From assembly GCA_002050235.1 (NCBI GenBank), contig MWST01000024.1, positions 33,395 through 97,394 of the forward strand: DNA of 64,000 nucleotides. Direction: 5' to 3'. The notes below the pieces were generated by a model. It was not told where the DNA came from. It worked only from the letters and a program-made list of their open reading frames with translations, and searched no databases. Numbering within the stretch: position 1 is the stretch's first letter; the number at the start of each line of letters is the position of its first letter. Position numbers and translations under genes: made by a program. Origin of the DNA: Polyangiaceae bacterium UTPRO1. Lineage in GTDB: Bacteria; Desulfobacterota; Binatia; UTPRO1. Positions 40,375 through 48,265 of this stretch are shown one piece after another.

Positions 40375-41400
40375 TCAGGACGCCGGCTTCGCCGCTGCCG
40401 ACGTCAGCTCGTCGTCGATGATCTCCTTGAATTTCTCGAAGGGCTGCGCCCCGGAGAGCGCGCGCCCGTTGATGAAGAACGCCGGCGTACCATTGACGCC
40501 GGCCATGACGCCGTCGGCCAGATCCCGATCTATGTCCGCCGCATACGGCTTCTTCGCATAGCACTCGTCGAACTTGACCGGATCGAGTCCGAGGTCCTTC
40601 GCGTACGCCTTCAGGTTGTCGTCGCCGAGCGCGTTCTGGTTCGCGAAGAGCTTCTTGTTGTACTCCCAGAATTTTCCTTGCGCGTTGGCGCAGAGCGCGG
40701 CTTCCGCGGCGGGACGTGCGCGCTCGTGGAACGGCAGCGGATAGTTGCGGAACACGACGCGGACCTTGGCGCCGTAGGTGTCGACCACCTTCTGCACGGC
40801 GTCTTCGCCGCGCTTGCAGAACGGGCACTGATAGTCGGAGAACTCGACGATCGTGACCGGGGCCTTGGCGCCGCCGCCGCGCTCGGGCCGTCCCGCCGTC
40901 GCCACCTCGACCTTCGGCGCCTTCAAGGCGTCCACGGTCTTGTACTTCGCCTTCAGCTCCTGGATGAAAGCGGTCCGGCGCGCCTGTTCCTTTTCGGCTT
41001 TGAGGTATTCGACGATCTGCGGCTTCATCTGCTCGAGCGTCTGGCCTTGCAGGTCTTCCTTGTTGTCGTCGTAGACCTTCTGGATCTCGGCGTCGCTCGG
41101 AGCCGGGATCTTCTTTGCGATCTCGTCTTCCTCGAGCTGCTCCGGCGTGATCTTGCGGGCCGCGGCCTCGAGCTTGAAGAGCTCCTCGGCGATGGCCTCG
41201 TCGAGACCCTCGCGCAGGATCTCGTACTTCTGCGCCTCGAGCTCGATGAGCTTCGGCTTCACGCGCGCCTCGATCTCCGAGCGCGTGAACGTCTTGGCTC
41301 CGACGGTTGCGAGCGTATCGTCGGCCGCGGCGATCCACGGCGTCGTTCCGATCATCATACCGACCAGGAGCGCGCTCCCGGCCATCGTCAGTCCGCGCAT
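40375..41400 (-). CDS. periplasmic DsbA-family thioredoxin-fold protein with SurA-like N-terminal domain
   Basis: 341 residues. Signal peptide (about 1-27, MAGSALLVGMMIG...WIAAA), then a helical SurA_N/PpiC-N-like chaperone domain (residues about 30-160, with EARVKPKLIELEAQKYE and KKIPAPSDAEIQKVYDDN). A DsbA/DSBA-like thioredoxin domain follows from 180, with active site CPFC (Cys192, Cys195) in EFSDYQCPFCKRG and cis-Pro segment GTPAFFINGRAL. It probably oxidises or isomerises disulfides in exported proteins, with the N-terminal part holding substrates. No PPIase domain is present. ATG 41400 has a strong AAGGAGG. Upstream recR is 50 nt away. Confidence 0.85.
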   Translation of the reverse strand: MRGLTMAGSALLVGMMIGTTPWIAAADDTLATVGAKTFTRSEIEARVKPKLIELEAQKYEILREGLDEAIAEELFKLEAAARKITPEQLEEDEIAKKIPAPSDAEIQKVYDDNKEDLQGQTLEQMKPQIVEYLKAEKEQARRTAFIQELKAKYKTVDALKAPKVEVATAGRPERGGGAKAPVTIVEFSDYQCPFCKRGEDAVQKVVDTYGAKVRVVFRNYPLPFHERARPAAEAALCANAQGKFWEYNKKLFANQNALGDDNLKAYAKDLGLDPVKFDECYAKKPYAADIDRDLADGVMAGVNGTPAFFINGRALSGAQPFEKFKEIIDDELTSAAAKPAS

Positions 41401-41450
41401 GCTTTTCCTCCTTGGAAACCCGTTCGGCGTCCGCGCCACGGGTGTTCGAG

Positions 41451-42047
41451 TCACATGTCTCGCCGGCCGTCCAGCGCCCGACCTAGAGTCACGACGTCGG
41501 CGTACTCGACGTCGCCGCCCATCGGAATGCCGTGCGCGATGCGGGTGACGCGCACGCCGAGGGGCTTGATGAGGCGGGCGAGGTAGAGTGCGGTCGCCTC
41601 GCCTTCGACGGTGGGGTTGGTCGCCAGGATCACCTCGTGCACGACGTCGCCGCGCAGCCGCTGCAACAGGCCGCCGATCCGCAGGTCCTCCGGACCGACG
41701 CCGTCGAGCGGCGACAGAGCGCCTTGGAGCACGTGATAGCGCCCGCGAAAGCCGCGCGAACGCTCGATCGCGATCAGGTCCGCCGGCTCCTCGACGACGC
41801 AGATCACGTCGGCGGCGCGTTCGGCGTCGGTGCAGATGGGACAGGGATCGGTCTCGGTGAGCCCATAGCAGGTCCGACAGAACCGCGTCTGCTCCTTGAG
41901 CGTTCGCAGTGCGTCCGCCAAGCCGTCGGCGAGACTGCGGTCGCTCCGCAGCAGGTGGAAGGCGAGGCGCGCGGCGGTCTTCTCGCCGATTCCGGGCAGC
42001 TTCGCGAGCTCCCGGATCAGCCGAGTCATCGAAGGGGTATAGGCCAT
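41451..42047 (-). CDS. recR: recombination protein RecR
   Basis: 198 residues, normal length. It loads RecA with RecO/RecF at gaps. Helix-hairpin-helix near 15-35 (LAKLPGIGEKTAARLAFHLL), zinc finger Cys57, Cys60, Cys69 and Cys72 (FCRTCYGL and CPIC), Toprim domain from about 80 (CVVEEPADLIAIE, then LATNPTVEGEATALYLARL). It follows ybaB by 10 nt in the classic dnaX-ybaB-recR order, with the SRP RNA gene upstream of dnaX. Confidence 0.97.
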   Translation of the reverse strand: MAYTPSMTRLIRELAKLPGIGEKTAARLAFHLLRSDRSLADGLADALRTLKEQTRFCRTCYGLTETDPCPICTDAERAADVICVVEEPADLIAIERSRGFRGRYHVLQGALSPLDGVGPEDLRIGGLLQRLRGDVVHEVILATNPTVEGEATALYLARLIKPLGVRVTRIAHGIPMGGDVEYADVVTLGRALDGRRDM

Positions 42048-42057
42048 GCCGACGCCG

Positions 42058-42372
42058 TCAGCCGAGCCCGGGAATCTTGAGGCCGCCGGTCACTTTGGTC
42101 ATCTCCTCGGCGACCATGCGTTGCGCGCTGCGCAGGCCCTCGTTCACCGCTGCGAGGACGAGGTCCTGCACGAGCTCCACGTCCTCCTCGAGCACGGCAG
42201 GGTCGATGGTGATGGCTATCAGCTCGTGCTTGCCGTTTACCTTCACCTTCACCATGCCGCCTCCGGCCGTAGCCTCGACGGTGCGGCGGGCGACGTCTTC
42301 CTGAACCTGCGCCAGACGCTCCTGCAGCTGCTGCGCCTGCTTCATGATGTTGCCGATATCTCCGAAGCTCAT
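42058..42372 (-). CDS. ybaB: YbaB/EbfC family nucleoid-associated protein
   Basis: 104 residues, small dimeric DNA-binding protein. Starts SFGDIGNIMKQAQQLQERL, contains VKVKVNGKHELIAITIDPAVL and ends LKIPGLG, all typical of the family. The ATG overlaps the dnaX stop (ATGA at 42369-42372), so it is coupled to dnaX; recR follows. It is the standard middle gene of the dnaX-ybaB-recR cluster and may help RecR or bind DNA generally. Confidence 0.96.
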   Translation of the reverse strand: MSFGDIGNIMKQAQQLQERLAQVQEDVARRTVEATAGGGMVKVKVNGKHELIAITIDPAVLEEDVELVQDLVLAAVNEGLRSAQRMVAEEMTKVTGGLKIPGLG

Positions 42373-44087
42373 GACTTTCCTCTCCGGCTCCGCGGCCGCA
42401 CCTCGGTCACCTCGCCCCCGAGGATGTCGATGGCGGCGCGGACGCTAGCGCTCCGTTCCGCGCGCTCGCTGATCTCGCGCCGGCGAGCGTCCTCGGCGGC
42501 GATTCGCCTCGCCATATCCTCGGCCGAAGCCTTGGCGACGCTGACGAGCACGCGGCGCGTTCCGCCGTAGGCGCGAGCCGCGAGCTCCTGCAGCATAGCC
42601 AGGCTCTCGGGGTCTCTCAGGGCCTGCAGCGCGAGATCGTTCTCGACTCCGATGTGGAGTACGTCGGCGGACTCCTCCAGCGGCCGGCTGCCCGCGAGGT
42701 AGAGCTTGAGCGTGAGCTTGTTCTGCGCGGCAGCGAGGAAAGCGTCCCAGCCCGCGCCGCCGTTCTCCGCGGCCGGCGGCGTGGTGGCCGGGGCCGGTCG
42801 AACCGCCGGCGCGGGCGGGTGCGCCGACGCCGACGGCGCACCCGTCTTGGCGGCACTCGCCGGAGCCGGGGCGCTCGGCGCCGGACTCGCGGCGGCCGGT
42901 CCGGCGCTCGCGGGGCGCGATCCGCCGCTCGGCGCCGCACCTCCGAGTCGGCGCTCCATCGCCTCGAGGCGCGCGAGGACCGCGTCGACCGGTACGGCAT
43001 CGGGCATGGTCGCCATCTTCACCAGTGTCATCTCCAGCATCACCGCCGGCAGGATGGAGCGGCGGATCTCGTCGGCGCCCGCTTGCGCGACCCGGAAGAG
43101 CCGCTGCAGATCGTCGCTCGAGCGCAGGCTCGCCTGCCGCATCGTCTCCTCCACCTCGGCGTCCGGGAGGTCGGTCAGCAGCGCCGCGTCGCCGAAGAGC
43201 GCCGCGACCGTGAGATTGCGCAGCTGGCGAACCAGATCGCGGCAGAACTGCCCGACCTCGTAGCCGTAGCGGTGCAGCTCTTCGACGGCCCGGAGACAGG
43301 TGGCGGCATCGCGCTTCAGGATGGCTTCGGTCGTCCGGTGCAACACCGAGCGATCGGCGACGCCGAGGGCCGCCCGCACCTCGGCGTCGCCGATGGCCTT
43401 GCCGGCGAAGACGATCACCTGGTCGAGCAGCGATTGCGCGTCGCGCATGCTGCCGTCCGCCTCGCGGGCAAGGGCGAAGAGCGCGGCGTCGGTCGTCTCG
43501 ATCTTCTCGTCGGCGACGATCTGGCGCAGGCGCGCCAGCAGCTCCGACATCGGGATGCGCTTGAATTCGTAACGCTGGCAGCGCGAGACGACGGTCGCCG
43601 GCAGCCGATTCACCTCCGTGGTCGCGAAGATGAATTTCACGTGCTCGGGCGGCTCCTCGAGGGTTTTCAAGAGCGCATTGAAAGCCGCCGTCGACAGCAT
43701 GTGGACTTCGTCGATGATGTAGATCTTGAAGCGTCCCGATGCCGGCCGGTAGCGGACCGCCTCGTTGAGGTCACGGATGTTGTCGACGCCGGTATTCGAG
43801 GCGCCGTCGATCTCGACCACGTCGAGCGCGCTCCCGGCGGCGATGTCGGTGCAGCTGCTACAGGCACCGCAGGGCGCGGCCGTCGGGCCCTTCTCGCAGT
43901 TGAGCGCCCGGGCGAGGAGGCGCGCCACCGTCGTCTTGCCGACGCCGCGCGGGCCCGAGAACAGGAATGCGTGCGCAATGCGGCCCTGCGTGATGGCGTT
44001 CCGGAGCGTGGTGGTGACGTGGTCCTGTCCCACCACGTCCTCGAATCGTTGCGGCCGCCATTTCCGGGCCAGTACCAGATACGCCAT
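42369..44087 (-). CDS. dnaX: DNA polymerase III subunit gamma/tau
   Basis: 572-residue clamp-loader ATPase. Starts MAYLVLARKWRPQRFEDVVGQ; Walker A SGPRGVGKTT; a zinc module with CGACSSC preceded by a Cys in ALNCEKG; Walker B IIDEVHML; sensor/SRC motif TVVSRCQRYEF. A Pro/Ala-rich linker (about residues 385-455) separates the ATPase from the tau-specific C-terminal domain (from about 460), which contacts polymerase and helicase in homologues. No A-rich slippery heptamer was seen, so a separate gamma product is not indicated. The SRP RNA gene lies about 74 nt upstream. Confidence 0.96.
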   Translation of the reverse strand: MAYLVLARKWRPQRFEDVVGQDHVTTTLRNAITQGRIAHAFLFSGPRGVGKTTVARLLARALNCEKGPTAAPCGACSSCTDIAAGSALDVVEIDGASNTGVDNIRDLNEAVRYRPASGRFKIYIIDEVHMLSTAAFNALLKTLEEPPEHVKFIFATTEVNRLPATVVSRCQRYEFKRIPMSELLARLRQIVADEKIETTDAALFALAREADGSMRDAQSLLDQVIVFAGKAIGDAEVRAALGVADRSVLHRTTEAILKRDAATCLRAVEELHRYGYEVGQFCRDLVRQLRNLTVAALFGDAALLTDLPDAEVEETMRQASLRSSDDLQRLFRVAQAGADEIRRSILPAVMLEMTLVKMATMPDAVPVDAVLARLEAMERRLGGAAPSGGSRPASAGPAAASPAPSAPAPASAAKTGAPSASAHPPAPAVRPAPATTPPAAENGGAGWDAFLAAAQNKLTLKLYLAGSRPLEESADVLHIGVENDLALQALRDPESLAMLQELAARAYGGTRRVLVSVAKASAEDMARRIAAEDARRREISERAERSASVRAAIDILGGEVTEVRPRSRRGKS

Positions 44088-44160
44088 CGCCGTGTCCTCG
44101 AAGAGGGTTCGCGGGTCTCTACCGTCCCGGATCGGTCGCCGTACGACGGTCGTCCGCTCG

Positions 44161-44270
44161 AGGTGGCAGCTAGGCGCCCCCGCGGCACAGAAAGGGAGTC
44201 GGTACCGCTGCTTCCTTTCGGACCTGACGGAGTTCGCGACGTTTTCTTGCGCGGGACCTAGCCACCACCT
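44161..44270 (-). ncRNA. ffs: signal recognition particle RNA (4.5S-type)
   Basis: The minus strand has the conserved SRP domain IV core GTCAGGTCCGAAAGGAAGCA, with the GGAA-type tetraloop and asymmetric loop that bind Ffh. The ends pair: 5' AGGTGGTGGCTAGG with 3' CCTAGCTGCCACCT, giving a hairpin of about 110 nt like the small bacterial SRP RNA. It lies directly upstream of dnaX on the same strand, a common location for ffs. Exact ends are estimated from the pairing and could differ by a few bases. Confidence 0.93.
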
Positions 44271-44357
44271 GGAACGGACGACCGCCGATTGCGGAACAGA
44301 GGCCTGCATAGCATGCTCACTCGCGGACGCGCCAGGGTCACTGGCACGACGCGCACG

Positions 44358-44990
44358 ATGCCCGACGACGAACTCGCGGCGATCCTCCTGGTGGGCGGCC
44401 GCTCGTCGCGGATGGGCCGGCCGAAGCCGTGGCTCGAGGTCGACGGGCGGCCGCTGTTGGCGCACATGATCGACCGGGCGCGGCTCTGGGCGTCCGAGAT
44501 CGTGCTCGTCGCGGCGCCGGAACAAGCGCTGCCGCCCCTCGCTGCGCGGGGCGCAAGCCCCGCCCCGCGGGTGCTGCGCGACGTCCTCCCCGGTGAAGGG
44601 CCGCTGCCCGCCCTCGCGCTCGGGCTCGGCGCGGTGCGGGCCTCATGGGCGCTCGTCCTCGGTTGCGACGCCTTCCTGGTACGGGCGGCGGTGATCGAGC
44701 ATCTCCTCGCTGCACGCACTCCGGACGCCGACGCGGTCGTACCCGTGTGGGAGGATCGCCCTCAGCCCCTGGTCGCGCTCTACCGGACACGGCTCGCCGC
44801 CGCGGCGGCCAGCCTGGTGGCCGCCGGCGAACGGCGGCTACACCTGCTCGCCGGCGGCGCCCGCGTACGGCTGATCTCGGACGGTGCGCTGCGCACGCTC
44901 GATCCCGAGGGCGAGAGTTTTTGCCCGGTCAACACGCCGGAGGAGTTCGCGGCGGCACTCGGGCGCTGGCAGGCGCGGCGCCACGCCTGA
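44358..44990 (+). CDS. mobA: molybdenum cofactor guanylyltransferase (MobA-like)
   Basis: 210-residue nucleotidyltransferase. The N-terminal LVGGRSSRMGRPKPWLEVDG is the GTP-binding signature G-G-x-S-x-R-M-G-x-x-K. VLGCDAFLVR replaces the metal-binding CDxP segment, with Asp kept, and PVNTPEEFAAA near the end is typical. It should convert molybdopterin cofactor to the guanine dinucleotide form used by nitrate reductase and DMSO-reductase family enzymes. Related NTP transferases (for example MocA) are possible, since the family is broad. ATG 44358 was preferred over an upstream ATG because it starts the domain. Divergent from the SRP RNA gene. Confidence 0.8.
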   Translation: MPDDELAAILLVGGRSSRMGRPKPWLEVDGRPLLAHMIDRARLWASEIVLVAAPEQALPPLAARGASPAPRVLRDVLPGEGPLPALALGLGAVRASWALVLGCDAFLVRAAVIEHLLAARTPDADAVVPVWEDRPQPLVALYRTRLAAAAASLVAAGERRLHLLAGGARVRLISDGALRTLDPEGESFCPVNTPEEFAAALGRWQARRHA

Positions 44991-45063
44991 CGAACCGGCG
45001 GACGAGGGTCCGCCGGGATCTCCCTTCTTGGCGATCCGCGACAACCGTTGCTATCGTCGGCCG

Positions 45064-45318
45064 ATGACTGGAGCCGAGACGCCCGGGAGTGATTCGCTCG
45101 AGTTCATAGCCCGCGACATGAGGACGATGCTCGACGCGGTCGGACGCAAGATCTCGCTCGCCGATTGGCGCGCGCTCGCGCTCGAAGAGCGCGCGCGTCT
45201 GGCCGAGCTCGTCGCCGCCGAGGCGCGGGAGGAGTTCGCGGCCTATCTCGTCGAGCGCGTCACCGCTCGCACCGGCACGGCGCCGCGCCTGCTCGCCCCG
45301 CGCGCCGAGCGCGCATGA
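45064..45318 (+). CDS. small protein resembling nitrate reductase-associated protein (PF09655-like)
   Basis: 84 residues, mostly helical. LDAVGRKISLADWRALALEERARLAELV resembles the LCGIKLSLxxWxxLPLxxRQxLV core of the nitrate reductase-associated family; the flanking FIARDMRTML and FAAYLVERV fit similar positions. It lies 73 nt after mobA on the same strand, which suits a link to molybdoenzyme nitrate reduction, but no nitrate reductase is in the window. The match is short and by eye; it could equally be an unrelated helical protein. Confidence 0.5.
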   Translation: MTGAETPGSDSLEFIARDMRTMLDAVGRKISLADWRALALEERARLAELVAAEAREEFAAYLVERVTARTGTAPRLLAPRAERA

Positions 45319-45378
45319 GCTGCGGCGCGGACCCCCTGCTCGCCCGCCGCCCGGCGTGCGGGTACAAGGAGGGTCGGC

Positions 45379-45714
45379 ATGGATGATCAGGCGAGCAAAC
45401 GCTGTCCGTACTGCGCGGAGAGGATCCGCAGCGACGCGACGAGATGCCGCTATTGCGGCAGCGCCGTGGGCGGCGCCAGCGCGCTCACGCGCGCCTGGTA
45501 CCGCGTCCCGGAGACCAAGATGCTCGCCGGCGTCTGCTCCGGGCTCGCGGCGCAGTTCGGCATCTCGGTGACGATCGTCCGGCTGGCATTCGTGCTCGGC
45601 GTGCTCGTCGGTTGGGGCATGGGGCTCGTCCTCTACCTCGTTCTCTGGTTCATCATGCCGATCCGGCCGACCGGTCCGCTGGAGATGACCGCGACCTATC
45701 GTCGGGTCGAGTGA
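45379..45714 (+). CDS. PspC domain protein with N-terminal zinc ribbon
   Basis: 111 residues. An N-terminal zinc ribbon (KRCPYCAERIRSDATRC then CRYCGSA; Cys pairs near 9/12 and 23/26) leads into a PspC domain. That domain starts with TKMLAGVCSGLAAQFGISVTIVR, followed by two closely spaced membrane helices (AFVLGVLVGWGMGLVLYLVLWFIMP). PspC-like proteins regulate or execute envelope-stress responses. ATG at 45379 has a GGAGG ribosome site. It precedes the heme-copper cluster by 134 nt but probably has its own transcript or ends the mobA transcript. Confidence 0.88.
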   Translation: MDDQASKRCPYCAERIRSDATRCRYCGSAVGGASALTRAWYRVPETKMLAGVCSGLAAQFGISVTIVRLAFVLGVLVGWGMGLVLYLVLWFIMPIRPTGPLEMTATYRRVE

Positions 45715-45790
45715 CACCGGCGAGCGCCGCATCGGCTCGGCTCCGGCCGGCAGCCGTCCGAGCCGGCGCTGGCCAGCGCTGCCGACCGCG

Positions 45791-45821
45791 TATAAGAAGC
45801 CTGCGCCCGGCTGCGGCCGGG
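45791..45821 (+). promoter_or_regulatory. candidate -10 element and leader hairpin of the heme-copper operon
   Basis: TATAAG (45791-45796) is a likely -10 about 50 nt upstream of the operon start; no good -35 is present 17 nt upstream, so an activator may be needed. Just downstream lies a perfect inverted repeat CCCGGC-TGCG-GCCGGG (45806-45821), placed in or next to the 5' leader. It could be an operator or an RNA hairpin. Confidence 0.4.
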
Positions 45822-45848
45822 ATTCCAATATCCATGAGGAGCGCACCG

Positions 45849-46817
45849 ATGCGCCGGATTGCGTCGTTGGTCGTGGCCATATGGCTCACTGCAGCCGGAG
45901 TAGCTCATGCCGAAGGCGGGGCGGCCGCCGAGGGCGAGTCACTCTTCAGCGCCAAGTGTACTGCCTGCCACTCCATCGGCGGCGGGGCTCGCGTCGGACC
46001 GGACCTGCAGGGCGTCACTGCGCGCCGCTCCCACGAGTGGCTGGCGCGCTTCATAGCCGCTCCCGATCAGCTCATTGCCGCCAAGGATCCGATCGTCGTG
46101 GAGCTGCTCGGACAATACAATCAGATCGCGATGCCCAATCTCGGCCTGACCGAGGACGAGGTCGGAAAGGTGATCGCCTACCTGGCCGAGAGCGGCACCG
46201 CGCCGCCGGCCGCGGCGCCGCGGCCGGCGGTGTCGCCGATGGCGGAGCCCGAGCTCTTGGCACCGCAATCGACGATCCTGGTGCTCTTCCTGGCGCTCAC
46301 CGCGGTCATCACCATCGTCTTTGCCGCCGTCGCTTCGAGCACGCGCGCTCCCGCGGCCGTCGACGTCGAACGCGCCTACGCGCTGCGCCGCGTCCTCTTC
46401 TTCACCGGCGTGACGGTCGTGACCGCGCTGCTCGTCGCGACCATCCCGCTCGCGCCGTACGTCACCGCGGACGCGCGGGCCGACCGCGTCGTGTACGTGG
46501 CTGCGCGCCAGTACGACTTCGTCTTCTCCGACGAGCCGATCACGAGCGCCGCCGACCTCGCGCAGGTGCCGCGCATCTCGCACCTCGAGATTCCCGCCGG
46601 CACGCTGGTCGAATTCCGGGTCACGAGCCTCGACGTCACGCACGGCTTCGGCCTCTACGGTCCGGAGCGCCAGATCATCGCGCAGACGCAGGCGATGCCG
46701 GGGTATTTCAACCGCCTGCTCCTCCGCCTCGATGCGCCGGCGCAGTACCACGTGTTCTGCCTCGAATACTGCGCCTCGGGCCACCACCTGATGCGGGCCG
46801 ACTTGACCGTCAAGTGA
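45849..46817 (+). CDS. heme-copper oxidase-type subunit II with N-terminal cytochrome c and C-terminal CuA domain
   Basis: 322 residues; signal peptide (about 1-27), then a class I cytochrome c (CTACH, Cys37/Cys40/His41; likely Met ligand in AMPNLGL). Two membrane helices follow (around 140 and 185), then a cupredoxin CuA domain. The CuA site is complete: His265 in DVTHGFGL, and Cys304, Cys308, His312 and Met315 in FCLEYCASGHHLM. Having cytochrome c at the N-terminus, not the C-terminus, is unusual for subunit II. It should accept electrons and pass them to subunit I, 17 nt downstream. The ATG at 45849 follows AGGAG. Cluster order matches NorSY-SenC. Confidence 0.9.
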   Translation: MRRIASLVVAIWLTAAGVAHAEGGAAAEGESLFSAKCTACHSIGGGARVGPDLQGVTARRSHEWLARFIAAPDQLIAAKDPIVVELLGQYNQIAMPNLGLTEDEVGKVIAYLAESGTAPPAAAPRPAVSPMAEPELLAPQSTILVLFLALTAVITIVFAAVASSTRAPAAVDVERAYALRRVLFFTGVTVVTALLVATIPLAPYVTADARADRVVYVAARQYDFVFSDEPITSAADLAQVPRISHLEIPAGTLVEFRVTSLDVTHGFGLYGPERQIIAQTQAMPGYFNRLLLRLDAPAQYHVFCLEYCASGHHLMRADLTVK

Positions 46818-46834
46818 GCCTTGCGGAGACGACG

Positions 46835-48265
46835 ATGACGACGACCCGAGCCAGCTCCGAAACCTTGTACTGGATAGCCATTACGTTCGTGCTCTTTCCG
46901 ATCCTGACCGCGGTCGGCATCTTCCTGCGCACCGTGCAGGCCGGCGGACTGCCGGGACTGCAATCCTGGTTCTACCCGCTGATGACGCTGCACGGCGTCG
47001 GCATGGTGGGCGTCTGGTACGTTGCCGCTATGGCCGCGGTCAGCGACCGGCTTTCGCGCTACGTCTCCCCTTCGCCGCTGATGGGGCGCATCGCCCTCGC
47101 CGGCACCCTGCTCGGCGTCGCCCTGCTGCTCGTCTGCGTGTTCGCGGGTCGCTTCGCGGCCGGGTGGTACTTCCTCTACCCGCTGCCGTTCAAGGGGGAG
47201 TGGCCGCAATGGGCGGCGGTGACGTTCCTGCTCGCGATGACGGTGCTCGGCGCCACGTGGCTCTTGTGGTCGCTCGATCTGCTGCGCGCGATCGCCGCGC
47301 GCTACTCGCTGTCGCAGGCGCTCGCCTGGCACTATCTGGCCGGCCGCAGCGAGCCGGAGCTGCCGCCGGCAGTGCTGATCACGACGGTGAGCCTGATCGC
47401 CGCGGTCGCGGCGCTGCTCTCCGGCGTCGTCCTGCTGGTGTTGTTCTACGTCGAGCTCCTCGCCGGCACGGCTAGCGATCCGCTCCTGATGAAGAACTTG
47501 ACTTTCTTCTTCGGCCACACGCTGGTGAACCTGACCCTGTATCTGGGAATTGCGCTCGTCTACGACCTCCTGCCGGTCTACGCCGGCCGGCCATGGAAGA
47601 CGAATCGCATCGTCGCCACCTCCTGGAACTGCGTGCTCTTGATCGTGCTGTTCGCCTATTTCCACCACATGTACATGGACTTCGTGCAGCCGGGCGCGCT
47701 GCAGGCAATCGGCCAGATCGCATCCTACGCGAGCGCCATTCCGGCCGCGGTGGTGACGATCTTCGGCGCCCTGCTCCTGACCTACCGCACCCGCATGCGC
47801 TGGAACCTAGGCTCGACGCTGATCTTCCTGGCGCTCGCCGGCTGGGCGATCGGCGGCGTCGGCGCCGTTATCGATTCGACCATCAGCGCCAATGTCAGGC
47901 TGCACAACACGCTGTGGGTGCCGGCGCACTTCCACACCTATTTCCTCGCCGGGGTGGTCTTCATGGTGATCGGCTATTTCTACCACCGCTGCCAGGAGCT
48001 GACGGACCTGCCCGAGAACCGCAGCGTGCAGCGCCTCGCCGTCCTGCTCATGGTGATCGGCGCCTACGGCTTCTTTGCGATGTTCTATCTGGCCGGGGCG
48101 TACTCGGTACCGCGGCGCTACGCGATCTATCCGGCGGAGCTCGCCTTCGGGGCCAAGTACGCGGGTGCGGCGGCGGCCTTCGCGGCGACTTTCCTGCTCG
48201 GCTTCATCCTCTACCTCGCCGAGACCGGCAAGCGTTGGCTGCGGGTGGTGCGGCCCGGACAGTGA
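46835..48265 (+). CDS. heme-copper oxidase superfamily subunit I, probable sNOR-type nitric oxide reductase
   Basis: 476-residue polytopic protein with the heme-copper histidines: His53 (TLHGVGM) and His367 for the low-spin heme, His365 (PAHFHTYF) for the high-spin heme, and His228, His277 and His278 (FFFGHTLVN, YFHHMY) for the second metal. Oxygen reductases carry a Tyr four residues after the first metal His (HPEVY); here it is Asn232. No replacement Tyr is seen in helix VII. Loss of that Tyr is characteristic of NO-reducing members. With the CuA subunit upstream and SCO/SenC downstream, the cluster matches norSY-senC, so NO reduction is the preferred, unproven, reading. Stop overlaps the SCO gene (GTGA). 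Confidence 0.88.
   Translation: MTTTRASSETLYWIAITFVLFPILTAVGIFLRTVQAGGLPGLQSWFYPLMTLHGVGMVGVWYVAAMAAVSDRLSRYVSPSPLMGRIALAGTLLGVALLLVCVFAGRFAAGWYFLYPLPFKGEWPQWAAVTFLLAMTVLGATWLLWSLDLLRAIAARYSLSQALAWHYLAGRSEPELPPAVLITTVSLIAAVAALLSGVVLLVLFYVELLAGTASDPLLMKNLTFFFGHTLVNLTLYLGIALVYDLLPVYAGRPWKTNRIVATSWNCVLLIVLFAYFHHMYMDFVQPGALQAIGQIASYASAIPAAVVTIFGALLLTYRTRMRWNLGSTLIFLALAGWAIGGVGAVIDSTISANVRLHNTLWVPAHFHTYFLAGVVFMVIGYFYHRCQELTDLPENRSVQRLAVLLMVIGAYGFFAMFYLAGAYSVPRRYAIYPAELAFGAKYAGAAAAFAATFLLGFILYLAETGKRWLRVVRPGQ

Noticed and set aside
42369..44087. programmed frameshift in dnaX producing gamma
   Set aside because: No A-rich slippery heptamer followed by a hairpin was seen in frame near the end of the ATPase core.
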